The position numbers and the translations under genes were made by a program. From Microdochium bolleyi (lineage: Eukaryota; Ascomycota; Sordariomycetes; Xylariales; Microdochiaceae): a stretch of DNA of 64,000 bases. This document shows positions 29,113 through 39,186 of the stretch, one piece after another (positions within the stretch are counted from its first letter, which is position 1; every line of letters starts with the position of its first letter). The notes under the pieces are model-generated. The model had not been told where the DNA came from and made no database searches. It saw nothing but the letters and a program-made list of their open reading frames with translations. Where the stretch lies: NCBI GenBank assembly GCA_001566295.1, contig KQ964245.1:1431524-1495523 (forward strand). Direction: 5' to 3'.

Positions 29113-30135
29113 ATGTCACAGCCGTCTGCCGCGCAGCTGGACCAGGTCCGCGCCGCCGTCAAGAAACTCCTGCACCAGCCCGACTACGACGACGGCTCCG
29201 CCGGCCCCGTCCTCGTGCGCCTTGCGTGGCACAGCGCGGGCACCTACGATGTCAAGACCAAGACAGGCGGCTCCAACGGCGCTGGCATGCGCTACGAGGC
29301 CGAGGGCGGCGACCCGGCCAACGCGGGACTCCAGCACGCCCGAGCCTTCCTCGAGCCCATCAAGGCCCAGTTCCCCTGGATCACCTACGCCGACCTGTGG
29401 ACGCTCGCCAGCGTCGTCGCCATCGAGGAGATGGGCGGGCCCCGCGTGCCCTGGGCCGGCGGCCGCACCGACTTCGTAGACGACTCCAAGCTGCCTCCCC
29501 GCGGCCGCCTGCCTGACGCCGCCCAGGGCGCCGACCATCTCCGCTGGATCTTCTACCGCATGGGCTTCAACGACCAGGAGATCGTCGCCCTGTCCGGCGC
29601 GCACAACCTCGGCCGGTGCCACACGGACCGCTCCGGCTTTGAGGGGAAATGGGTCAACAACCCGACGCGCTTCTCGAACCAGTACTTCAAGCTCCTGAAG
29701 GCGCACGACTGGAAGAAGAAGAAGCTCGCCAACGGCATCGAGCAATTCGTCTACGTCGACGAGGACGCCGTCGCCGAGGCCGAGGAGGGCGAGGTCGTCG
29801 AGGAGCTCATGATGCTGCCGACCGACATGGCCCTCCTCGCCGACCCCAAGTTCAAGGTCTGGGTCGACAGGTACGCCGACGACAAGGAGCTCTTCTTCGA
29901 GCACTTCAGCGCCGTCTACGCCAAGCTCCTCGAGCTGGGCCTCGAGCGCGACGCTAGCGGCAAGATCGTCAACGACGACAACCTGCAGGAGGGCTATAAG
30001 AGCGCGCCAAAGAAGAGCGACACCGCCCAGGCCCCGACAAAGGATCAGGGCAAGTGCCAGGCCGGCCACGAGGCCGCGCCGCTCAAGGAGCAGAACGAAA
30101 AGGCGCAGCGGAGAAGAGAGGGCGCCAAATTGTAA
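29113..30135 (+). CDS. cytochrome c peroxidase family class I heme peroxidase, no targeting peptide
   Basis: Reduces hydrogen peroxide using cytochrome c or a similar donor. Single exon, 340 residues; ATG at 29113 in context CAATCATGTC. Active-site residues are all present: distal Arg36, Trp39 and His40 (Arg-Leu-Ala-Trp-His-Ser), proximal His164 (Leu-Ser-Gly-Ala-His-Asn-Leu-Gly-Arg), the radical Trp180 (Phe-Glu-Gly-Lys-Trp) and its partner Asp238 (Leu-Pro-Thr-Asp-Met-Ala). The Trp180 signature separates it from most ascorbate peroxidases. There is no mitochondrial presequence, unlike classic CCP1, and the C-terminus has a Lys/Gln/Glu-rich tail of about 50 residues. It fits the short 'putative heme-binding peroxidase' group of filamentous fungi, probably cytosolic. 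Confidence 0.93.
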   Translation: MSQPSAAQLDQVRAAVKKLLHQPDYDDGSAGPVLVRLAWHSAGTYDVKTKTGGSNGAGMRYEAEGGDPANAGLQHARAFLEPIKAQFPWITYADLWTLASVVAIEEMGGPRVPWAGGRTDFVDDSKLPPRGRLPDAAQGADHLRWIFYRMGFNDQEIVALSGAHNLGRCHTDRSGFEGKWVNNPTRFSNQYFKLLKAHDWKKKKLANGIEQFVYVDEDAVAEAEEGEVVEELMMLPTDMALLADPKFKVWVDRYADDKELFFEHFSAVYAKLLELGLERDASGKIVNDDNLQEGYKSAPKKSDTAQAPTKDQGKCQAGHEAAPLKEQNEKAQRRREGAKL

Positions 30136-30532
30136 GAGAGAGTGTATGCGTAACCTCGACTGTTTGTTGCGTTATTTTCCCTTCCCCTTTTTCTCGTCAT
30201 TTCCCCTTAATGTAGTAGACTGCGAGCTGTTTGAAGGATTGTAGAGGAGACATAGATGGCATAGACAGCATAGATGCAGACACGGGGCGGCCACTCCCCT
30301 CGATTAGAGTCAAAGAACTTTAGAGCCATAGAGCCATAGACGCACGCATCTCAATGATCACATGTGTGGAAGCGCAGCTACGATCCTGTTTCCTCAGTGC
30401 TGGTCGTCTCAGCATTGGGCTGCAGGACCTGGCGGGCTCGAATTGTGCATGCAAAGTGCTCTCATACATGCTCGTCAGGCATCTTCTGATCACGATTCAA
30501 TTCATGTGGCAGATTGTAAGAATGCGTCACCT
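30136..30532. other. short intergenic region between convergent genes
   Basis: 3' flanks of the peroxidase and SUMO-ligase genes; nothing else seen. Confidence 0.5.
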
Positions 30533-32032
30533 TCACTCATCCTCATCTTCACCATCCGCCCCTCTCCTTCGCCGCCTCTCCGCATCCCTCTCAGTCTTGA
30601 TAGCCCTCTCCTGCGTCATCTTCACACTGGCCATCGTCCGGTCCCCCTCCTCATCACCCTCCTCATCATCGTCGTCGTCCATCATCATCGTGTCGTTATT
30701 GCTAGCCTCGGCGCGCTGGATGCGACGCAGCATGATCTGGTCTGGGTAGAAGTCCTTGAAACTGACCATCTCGGAGCAGCCCGTCTGCGGGCACAGCTTG
30801 GTCCCGCGCGCGCCCAGGAACTCCCGGATCGAGTCCATGTTGAAGGTATGTCGGCACTTGCGGCTTGTGTAAGGGTTCGTCATGATCTGGAGGGATAAGG
30901 GGCAGTGCAGGCTGACGTGCTCCTGGTCGATAACCAGGTCGTCATCATCATCGTCGTTGCCGTCGACGTCACTGTTGCCGTTCTCGGGTTGCTGACCACC
31001 CCGCTGCCGACTTCGACCCTCCCCGCCTCCCGCCTCGCTGAACCACCGCGACGCATCAGGCAGCGGCTTCCCCTCGGCGCCGTGCACAGCGTCGTGCCAG
31101 AGCTTCTTGAACGCAATGTACTCGTTGTGCGTGCCGTACCGCGCGTACATGCTCTTGGCCTGGTACTCGCTGGCCATCCTGTGCTTGGCCTCCTCCACCA
31201 TGAGCAGCGGGCCGGTGACGTCGTCCTGCATATCCGCGTCCTCGTCGTCCTCCCCGCCAGCCCCAACTCCTCCTTCCCCATCATTGCCCCCGTCGTCGTC
31301 GTCGTCATCGCTAGCAGCATCAGCTGCCCTCGCGGCCTCCCTCGCAGCGAGCCTGACCTGTTTCGCGGCCGCCCGCTCGCGCTGCCTCGCCGCCACCGCC
31401 GCGCTCTCCATCTCGGCCTGCCGTGCCGCGTCGCGCAGCGCCGTCTGCCCGTCCTCGAGTGCCGTCTGCATGTCGATGACCTCGCGCACCGCGGCCTCAA
31501 TCTGCTCCGATAACCCCGGGACCTCGTCTTTCAGGAACATGACCGCCTTCTCCTCTGCGCGCTCGGGGGCTTTTTTCTCGCCATCTGCTGCGGCATCCTC
31601 GTCCTCCTCTTCCGGCTGCTGCTGCGTCCCGGAGGCAGCGGCTCTCCGCCGGCTCTGGTGGTTCCGCAGCTTCGTCCGGCGCTCCGTGTACGCGTCGTTG
31701 ATGTCGCGCACCCCGTCGCTCAGCTTGTCCAGCGACGCGGCCAGCTGCGAGGCGTAGCCCGCCGTGTCCTGGTTCGAGGACAGCTCGCTCAGCGCTTTGC
31801 GGGCCCGGGCGTCCAGCGGGAAGGAAGGGGGCTCGTAGTCGGGCAGGTCGCCGCTCGTGGTCGAGGATTCTCCGTACTCTCCGGCATCTCGGTCTCGCTT
31901 GTTGCTTTTCCGCTGCGGCGTCGCTGATGGTAATGACGACGTGGAGGGGCCCGCGGCTCTGCTGCTGCCGCTGCTGTGGTGGTCGCGCTTGGTGTCACTG
32001 AGCAGGCCGCGGCGGGAGGAGCTTGGCGGCAT
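30533..32032 (-). CDS. nse2: Nse2/Mms21-type SUMO E3 ligase of the SMC5/6 complex
   Basis: Single exon, 499 residues, ATG at 32030-32032. The C-terminal SP-RING (zf-Nse) is clear, coded at about 30735-30935: Leu-His-Cys-Pro-Leu-Ser-Leu, then Cys-Arg-His-Thr-Phe, then Leu-Cys-Pro-Gln-Thr-Gly-Cys. It is followed by a Phe-Tyr-Pro-Asp motif. The N-terminal half is predicted coiled coil (Ala/Arg/Glu-rich), as needed to dock on the SMC5 arm. It is longer than most relatives because of several Asp/Glu runs. The known role is sumoylation in DNA repair and chromosome maintenance in the nucleus. It could be confused with PIAS-type SP-RING ligases, but no SAP or PINIT domain is visible. Confidence 0.88.
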   Translation of the reverse strand: MPPSSSRRGLLSDTKRDHHSSGSSRAAGPSTSSLPSATPQRKSNKRDRDAGEYGESSTTSGDLPDYEPPSFPLDARARKALSELSSNQDTAGYASQLAASLDKLSDGVRDINDAYTERRTKLRNHQSRRRAAASGTQQQPEEEDEDAAADGEKKAPERAEEKAVMFLKDEVPGLSEQIEAAVREVIDMQTALEDGQTALRDAARQAEMESAAVAARQRERAAAKQVRLAAREAARAADAASDDDDDDGGNDGEGGVGAGGEDDEDADMQDDVTGPLLMVEEAKHRMASEYQAKSMYARYGTHNEYIAFKKLWHDAVHGAEGKPLPDASRWFSEAGGGEGRSRQRGGQQPENGNSDVDGNDDDDDDLVIDQEHVSLHCPLSLQIMTNPYTSRKCRHTFNMDSIREFLGARGTKLCPQTGCSEMVSFKDFYPDQIMLRRIQRAEASNNDTMMMDDDDDEEGDEEGDRTMASVKMTQERAIKTERDAERRRRRGADGEDEDE

Positions 32033-32773
32033 TGTGGTGTGAATTTGGGGCCGGTGCCGGCTCGGCTTATGTAGAGCGAATCGGCTTATATCGTTATCAT
32101 GAGGAGGGTTCTGCGTACCCGTGGGCGGTGGTTGTCGTTTGTTTCTGGCACATGCTGGTCGTCCTCTACTCTCGGCTAGAGGTGCCTACGGCGACGCGCT
32201 CGACGCGTCCTCAGAAACCACTTTAGCTAAACCCACCCTCGGTGCTCGAGTGGGGGCACAGCGGGGACGGTCTAAAACACTGTGTACAGACTGTCCATTG
32301 CACTGTGCTGTGCATCAGCTTTGCAGGTGCCGCCCAGGTAACCCTTGCACGTTATGTCATTGCTCGAACGGGACCCCTGGCAGTGACGTCGACAGGAACA
32401 CTCCATTTCTTCGACTCGGGCAGATCCGAGACTGACGCAAAGCCCACGCGAGCCACGTCTTGTGCTCTGAAGTACCTTTGCCAAGGAAGCTGCTCACAGC
32501 AGGTAGTGTTATCAGGAGAAAGTAGTGTCGAAAGCGGCGGGAGATTTTCAGGAACGCTTACTCGTCTTAGTCTGGGCGCCCCATCTGCTAGACTGCACGG
32601 AAGAACACTGACTGCACCGAGTTCATGACGCCTCTGGTACCCAGCCATAGTCTGTCCCACGGCGCTCGCGAAAGTGATTTTGATGACAAAATGTACGATC
32701 CAGTAAAGTTATTATTCATTAGGTATCTGAAGTCTAGTTATCACTGCTGTCCTTGATGTGCATTGATGCAGCA
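32033..32773. other. intergenic region
   Basis: Promoter side of the SUMO-ligase gene and 3' flank of the next gene. Nothing else seen. Confidence 0.5.
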
Positions 32774-34102
32774 TTACTCCAGCTCTGCCGCCCCACCGAC
32801 GACAGGAACCCCAGGCCTGCGCCGCTCGTATGCCCGCGCGGGTAGCTCCCTGATGCTGATCTTGGCCTGCACCGCCCGGAGCGCCTGTATCCAGGTATCA
32901 AACATGTCGCGCGCCGCAGCCGCCGGTCCTTCTCTCAGTCCCAGGTGTGCCGCCTGGTCGCGCAGGTTCTCATACGCCTCGATCATGGCCTGGATCTGCA
33001 GCGCGGACGTCTCAGAGCCGGGGCGCATTGGTGAGCCCGCGGCCGCGGAGAGGAGCTCGCGGCTCAACAGGTCCAGACATATCGACAGCCCAGGATTTCC
33101 GTCCATGGACAGTGCCGGCGATGGCGCAGGCAGCAACGGTTCGCCTTGCTGGACAAAGTCGTGCACCACGGGCGTCGAGCCGGGGGAGAAGGATGGCTTG
33201 AAGTAGATTGCCAGCTCCTCCGGGCCGACCAACGTGCCGGTTTCTGAGAGCGGGGAGTCGGCCTGCCGCGGGCTTCTCCTTGGTAGACTAAAGCCGTGCG
33301 CGTAGTGGCCTGGTCGTGGCGTGGTCGGCTCGTCGTAATCGCTGTCGCTGTCATCATCGGATCGTGCCGCCACGAGTACCGTCTCCCGAACGTCTGGTAT
33401 CGTAGTCTCGGAGCCCCGGCGTAGGGGCAGCGTGCGCTCTAGTGCCGGTGTGCGCAGGAGTGATCGATCAGAGTCGATGAGCAGCCGGTATGACTCCGCA
33501 ATCAGGTCGACGCTGGAAACCTTGTTGGCTGTGATGGGATCCCTCACCGAGGCGCCCTCGAGCTGCTCGATGCTGCGGACCGGTGTCTTTGCATACCGGC
33601 GCTCCCGGATGGGCACCGCGGAGGTAGAGTAAGTCTGTTTGTGCGCCGAGATCCGTGTGGCCTCGCCGGGTCGGGAAGAGCTGTTGACCGACGTCCGACT
33701 TGTGTTGGAGAGGTGTGCGAACTCTGGTATTGTTTTCACAGGGGTCTCATTCCTCTCCTTCGCCGACTCGGCGATATGGGCGAGCTCGTCGCGGCGGCCC
33801 CGGAGCGACCCGAAACGCCTTATCCGGCTTGTGTCTCTGGGCTCGGACGTGGCGCGGCCGCGGTAGACGTGCTGGTCTTGCAAGGGGTTGTTGACCTCGC
33901 ATGCTATACTAAGAACGGGGTCATACTTGGCTGGCTGGGGCACCACGACGTTGCTGTTGGTGCTGCTGCCGCTACTGAGGGCAGGTGTAGGGGGAGCTGT
34001 CCTAACGTCGGGGGTTGTGGCCCGGGATGAAGCTGTTGAGACATCGCGGTTGACCTTTTGCAGCTTCCTCCGCAGCTTGTTGCGTTCTGGTTTCGCGTTC
34101 AT
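32774..34102 (-). CDS. conserved-looking Ser/Arg/Pro-rich protein of unknown function
   Basis: Single exon, 442 residues, with ATG at 34100-34102 in context GCGAACAT on the coding side. The N-terminus is basic (Met-Asn-Ala-Lys-Pro-Glu-Arg-Asn-Lys-Leu-Arg-Arg-Lys-Leu), and the middle is low complexity with several Arg/Ser motifs that could be phosphosites. The last 120 or so residues look helical: Leu-Ser-Ile-Cys-Leu-Asp-Leu-Leu-Ser-Arg-Glu-Leu, then Met-Ile-Glu-Ala-Tyr-Glu-Asn-Leu-Arg, then Asp-Thr-Trp-Ile-Gln-Ala-Leu. No catalytic motif, membrane segment or signal peptide was recognised. Coding status is supported by the long frame, codon use and clean start. Confidence 0.7.
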   Translation of the reverse strand: MNAKPERNKLRRKLQKVNRDVSTASSRATTPDVRTAPPTPALSSGSSTNSNVVVPQPAKYDPVLSIACEVNNPLQDQHVYRGRATSEPRDTSRIRRFGSLRGRRDELAHIAESAKERNETPVKTIPEFAHLSNTSRTSVNSSSRPGEATRISAHKQTYSTSAVPIRERRYAKTPVRSIEQLEGASVRDPITANKVSSVDLIAESYRLLIDSDRSLLRTPALERTLPLRRGSETTIPDVRETVLVAARSDDDSDSDYDEPTTPRPGHYAHGFSLPRRSPRQADSPLSETGTLVGPEELAIYFKPSFSPGSTPVVHDFVQQGEPLLPAPSPALSMDGNPGLSICLDLLSRELLSAAAGSPMRPGSETSALQIQAMIEAYENLRDQAAHLGLREGPAAAARDMFDTWIQALRAVQAKISIRELPARAYERRRPGVPVVGGAAELE

Positions 34103-36105
34103 GGTGGATGGTGCGTGCGGCGTGGTATGAAGTCTTCAGGAGAAGAGGTGACGAGATACGAGTGCTGGTGACCGAGCGGACTCTGCTGCTGAAAGGGAGC
34201 CGGCGAGGTACAGACTGATGGATGGTGGCCTATTAATCTATATATGCAGGACGATCGGTGCTGCTCGGAAGAGGCTCTGTGTCGCAAGACATGATGCCGA
34301 GGACACGGCCGTCCATATATGAAGCCGGCGGCAAGCCCCGTCCGTCATTACGGCATCGCCATGTAGATTGCAGCACGGCTTGCATGGGGCAAGGGTGCGA
34401 GTGGTCGGTGGCTCGGCTTGTCATGCCATGCCAGGCCATGCCTGCCTGCCTCCAGAGCTCAAAGCGGGCGGGAAGGAGTGACGAAGGCAGTGCGTGTGTT
34501 CCTCTTCGGTCGCTTGCAAAACCGGATTTGCCGTAATGCAGGTGTTGACTCGTCAGCAAGTGGGCGCAAGCCTGATAGCCAACAACGTCTTTGGGCGTGG
34601 GGAGAGACCCCGACGTGTGGTCGGCAGGGGTATCCCAGCAACACACCTAGGCCGAGCCCACCTGTGAGGTCAGCGAGGCCAGAGTCCAGTGAGCTGGCAG
34701 GTTGAGCATGGCATCGGGTGAACGTTCTTGCTCCGTCACTTGCATCCAAGTCCGCCTGAACTACATCATTGTCACCAGAAAAGAAACAACAAAGCCCAAA
34801 GAGACGCGTAGACCCAGAAGCCTGCGGTATCACCAAATCTACCACCCGCGGCTTCATCCGACAACTACCATCAATACCGCTTCTTTCTTCCTCCCCATGA
34901 TCCACTTATGCCCGCCCCGGAGGCCTAGCTTGCTCATGTAAGGCGTCCCGTGTTCGATGGCTGATCCAGCCGCTAGCACGAGGGCGGAGGCTAACGATTA
35001 TGCAAGCTGTGAACTTTGGCCCAACACGAGACCTTCAGGGTTTCTCTCGTGCGACCACCCTTTTCCCTGAGATCGGGCGTACCGACCGCCTCTTCTGACT
35101 GTTGCTCAACTCGGGTCATGCGTACGTGAGAATCCATAGCCGCATGCATGTCTTGACTGACCTGCTGGCCATGTCCCATCATTTCTCACCGCATGCTCGA
35201 AGCCGTGCCATTTGCCACCTCTGGTCAAGAGTCGATGGCTTCATCATGTTCGACTCGGGATATTTCACTGATCTGTAGTCCTTGGTTCACTACAATCAAA
35301 CCTGACGACCACCACTCAGCCCGAGACAATGTCACGGCCATTTCCTCTGCACGCGCTTTGACCCATTCTCCTGTGCTCCGTTTGATCAACCACCATGAGA
35401 TGAGAGATTGACGATCCCGGGATACACCACGAACTCCAGTAGTAGCCAAGATAGCCGAGAGCCTGGAAAACCCCTTGGTGCTTTGACACTTTCACGATCT
35501 CTCTCACACTTCGGAACTCGTTCCCCACACTGCTCCATCTTGAGCACCAAGCCCGGCCCCGCCCGTCGCACGTCTCCCTCTCAGTGCTGTTTGACCCAGG
35601 GCCGCTTTGGCTGTGCGCTCCGCATCGCGCGAATAATTGAAATCTGATGGCCAACTGCCTTCTCGACTGCTAGGCCATCAGAGGTTGGCTCGAAAATCAA
35701 TGCATACCACGACACATCAGTGTTTGATCAAGCCCCGGGACCACTCACGGCAACTTACATGGTGGGGGTGAACAGTGTTGCACCCTGTTGATAGCCATCT
35801 TGACCGCGAAAGTTTGGTCAGTAATCTTTATCGTCGTATGTTTGCAGATTATTGTATTATAACTATATGGGGGCGCATGCTAAGCTATGGCTGGTGTATA
35901 TGCATGTCCGTGGGTTTATGTATGTGCCATGACCTTCGTAAGAGCCTATATACAAGAACGGAGTGTGTTCCCACACGCATCCAGCGCGTGGCGTTCAAGT
36001 CGACAAAGTTGAGTGGAGTTGAGTTGTTTCTGCTGGCGATCATCTTAATGTCGCCAACGCCGTGGTCCAGCACAGCACGTTGATTGACCAGAGCGAGTGC
36101 CCCCG
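34103..36105. other. intergenic region
   Basis: 2 kb holding the promoter of the unknown gene and the 3' flank of GEM1. No gene, RNA or clear repeat was seen. Confidence 0.5.
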
Positions 36106-38091
36106 TCATATCGAGTTGGTTGACCGCCTCCAGATCATGAATGCAGCAACTCCAGCGCATGTGGTTGCGCCGAGTGCGAGGTACAGGCCTGTCCTGTCTG
36201 GTGGCGGCTCTTCGTTCTTGGGAAAGCCTGTGCTCGGATTCGTGGCAGCCTCTGCGAGCGCCACAAATAGTTCGCCTATGCTATTCCATGTCACGCTGAC
36301 GTGCAGCGGGGTGCTCATCATAAGACCAGACGTGTATTGGTCAGGTTGTAGCTCACTTCTCTGTGTTGTCTTGTCCTTGTCCGCTTTCAGTGCCGTGTAT
36401 ATCGCTGGGAGCTCGTCCAACTGTGGCACGCGCTTGCGCAGATTGACTATGTGGGAGAAGGAGTCCGGATCCGAGGAGTCGTACGTGTAGCATATCAGGT
36501 CGCAGGCGTCAAGCTTGACCTGATTTTCCAGAATGGCAGGTTCTAGCTCCCCAAGTTCCTCCAGAATCAGATAACACTGCTTTCCGCCGTGCAACTCGAC
36601 GCTGTTAACCACTCTCCGGGGCTTGATTGTCGGCCTGTATAGGTTGTCGAACGGTCTGTTGAGAAATGAATCAAGCAGCGATGACTTTCCGGCACCAGGT
36701 GCCCCTATCACGTAGCACAAGACGACGTTGCGCTCAACACGACCTGGCCGGCTTCTTCGCTTGCGGGGTTTGGTGATTTTGAGAGCAGAGGTCAACGGAT
36801 CTCGGGGATTGGAAGGTTCAAAGCCGAGGTAGGCAAGATACTCGAGGGTGGTCTTGGGCTCTAGGAATGTGGTCATGCTCCACTGAGCGAGCCACCCCTG
36901 GAGAGTGACGTGGCCGGCCTCATTTCGCACTGTCGACGACGGGAAGCCGGACTCTTCCCATGATGGAGGCAGGCCTGGCGCAGGCGCAAACAGCGCCGCT
37001 AGCTCGTAGTCGTTGAGCCCGCCATCGTTGTCTCTGTCGAAGAGCAGGAACAGATCGACGAAGAAGCGGTATCCAGCTGGGCTGAGCTCGGCTGAGGAGT
37101 ATTCGGGAACTTCGAATCTTGGACTGAAGAAGCTGGCTTCCAAGCTCAGGCTGTCGGTATAGTGGTACTTGCGCAGGATGATCCAGATGGTTTCGTGGCG
37201 ACCTTTCTCTGCATACATCTTGTTAAGCTGTAGGAAGCCATCCATGTCGATTCCCCTCTCCGTATACGACCCCGGAACTGCCTTTGCGATCGAGATTTTG
37301 ATGTTGTCGAGATCCTCAGAAGTGAGGGGCTTGTCGAAGCACTTCGCCTGGAACTCGTGCATCTCTGCGTCACTAAGATAGCCGTCTTGGTCCTTGTCGC
37401 AGAGGTAGAATACTCGCTTGAGCGCGGAGACACAGGCAGGCTTGAGATTTCCCTCTTTGTAGTCAAAGAGGGGTGCGATGGGATGTGTGACGGCTTTCTG
37501 GCAGAGGAAGAAGGTCTCGTTGACATTGTTGTGCTCGCGGGCGCTGGCGCGAATGCACGAGTCGATCTCACGGAACTCGTTCATGACCGGCAGCATCTCC
37601 TCCTCGAACACCTGTGGCGTGGAGCTGTCCCCAGTCAAGTCGCACTTATTGGCGCAGAGGACCACAGGGACGTTAACCCCGAGAGAGCGGAAGTATGGCA
37701 TCCAGAAGAGGGCGACGCGCTCATAGCTGTAGTGATCGGAGTAGACGAGAAGAATGACGTTCGACTTGCGGATCTCCTTACGCAGCGTGTTGCGGTCTTG
37801 GGGCCGCGCGGAGGTGTCGATGATGGTCGTTGTAACATTATCGGGCGTGCCGATGCTGGGCGGGATTGTAATCTGAGGAAGGACCGACTGGATCTTGTTT
37901 GTGACGAAGACATCTTTGACGAGCGAGGCGATCAGGCTGGACTTGCCCGTGCCCTCGTCGCCACAGACGCAAATGCGTACCACTACACATGTCTAGAGGT
38001 AAGCCTACACTCAGCGACGTGGATGCTCGACCTGAGTCGAGGCCGGTGCAATGCGGGATCGATTCGTGAGCGCGGGCGTACCTGTGGCCAT
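36106..38091 (-). CDS. gem1: GEM1, mitochondrial Rho (Miro) GTPase
   Basis: Tail-anchored outer-membrane GTPase that controls mitochondrial shape, inheritance and ER-mitochondria contacts. Two coding exons: 38082-38091 (ATG GCC ACA G) and 36106-37982, with intron 37983-38081, giving 628 residues. The order is classical. The first GTPase carries the P-loop Gly-Asp-Glu-Gly-Thr-Gly-Lys-Ser-Ser (residues 11-19) and Asn-Lys-Cys-Asp. Two EF hands follow, with loops Asp-Lys-Asp-Gln-Asp-Gly-Tyr-Leu and Asp-Arg-Asp-Asn-Asp-Gly-Gly-Leu. The second GTPase has Gly-Ala-Pro-Gly-Ala-Gly-Lys-Ser-Ser. The C-terminal transmembrane helix is followed by Trp-Arg-Arg-Ser. The start depends on the intron, because the second exon's frame has no suitable ATG at its 5' end. 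Confidence 0.97.
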
Positions 38092-39186
38092 TTCGGCAAA
38101 GCACAATGCGCGCGGAAAGTTATGGGGGGCTGGACGCGTTGTCCTATAAAGCCATTTCCGAGGGCTCGTGGCGAGCTGAATCGATCAAGCGAGGTGATGT
38201 TGGAAGCTGTGAACGCGACGATGTTGCAGATGGATTGGTTGGTCTGGACAGGGAGCTTCAGGTGATTTTGGGAAGAATGCAACGAGGAATGCGGCAGGGA
38301 TGTCCGGCGGTGACAGCACAGCTCTCAGGGAAGGCTGCTTGTGCTTGACGGGTGGATCAGCCCAATCGGGCCAGTGTAGATTCGAGGCGACTAGATCCAG
38401 GAGTGTCATGCGCCCACGTCGTTACTCCTCGCCCAGGTGTCCGATTCGCATGCCCAACAGTGATGCCCAACCGCGCGGAGATGGCCAGTACGAATGCTTG
38501 GCGCATGCTTGTCACGAGGGCTTCGAATGCCGCGCCGTCATCATAGGAGGAGGCCGGAGATTCAACGGCCCCAGGGAATGGGGGGGGGGGGCGCTCCACG
38601 GTGCGCTCAGGAGCGCCTTTCCAATGGATGCACGTGCAGGTGTGCAGCTCGGCCGCACTTGCCCCAGGATCTTTCCCCTCATTTGGCGCCTCGGGGGCTG
38701 GGCTCCAGCCAGCCTGCGAGCTCTCGCATCAACACCAACCGGCTATTACCCCATATCGTCCGATAGCAGCACCTCGAGCGGCGAGGCGACATGGACCCCT
38801 TGTAACCTGCCTGGCCTTCTCGCGCCGCTTCTCGCGCTGTCTTCCTTTCTCGATCGTCCAGCCTTCCAGCTTCACCTTTGCTCTGGCTCGAGTCGCGACC
38901 CAGGCCTGGTCCTCACCTTTGTCTCGCCCCTCGCTGCCTGCTCCAAGTATATTGCGAGGACCAGAGCGCATCCGCCTGCGCTCTCTCTACTCTCGAACCT
39001 GATTGCCAGCAGTCTACTCGTCCTCCACTCCGATCCAGTCCTTGTGCCCTGTCGCGCAAGCATACAGGACCATCAGAAGAGAAAGGACTGCCAACAAACT
39101 TCTTCCTGCGCCGCACCGAGTACCCAAGCACCCAATATCGCATCAATTGGTATCCTCTAGCTGGCTAGCTGCCGACCTCTAGCATC
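38092..39186. other. divergent intergenic region between gem1 and creC
   Basis: About 1.1 kb with a run of 12 G at 38580-38591. The right part (38800-39180) is C/T-rich and probably contains the creC leader. No gene was seen. Confidence 0.5.
38580..38591. repeat. homopolymer of 12 G
   Basis: Uninterrupted G12 on the + strand in the gem1/creC intergenic region. Confidence 0.9.

Noticed and set aside
29116..30069. 317-codon frame (-) antisense to the peroxidase
   Set aside because: Shadow of the high-GC coding strand. The sense protein has all peroxidase residues.
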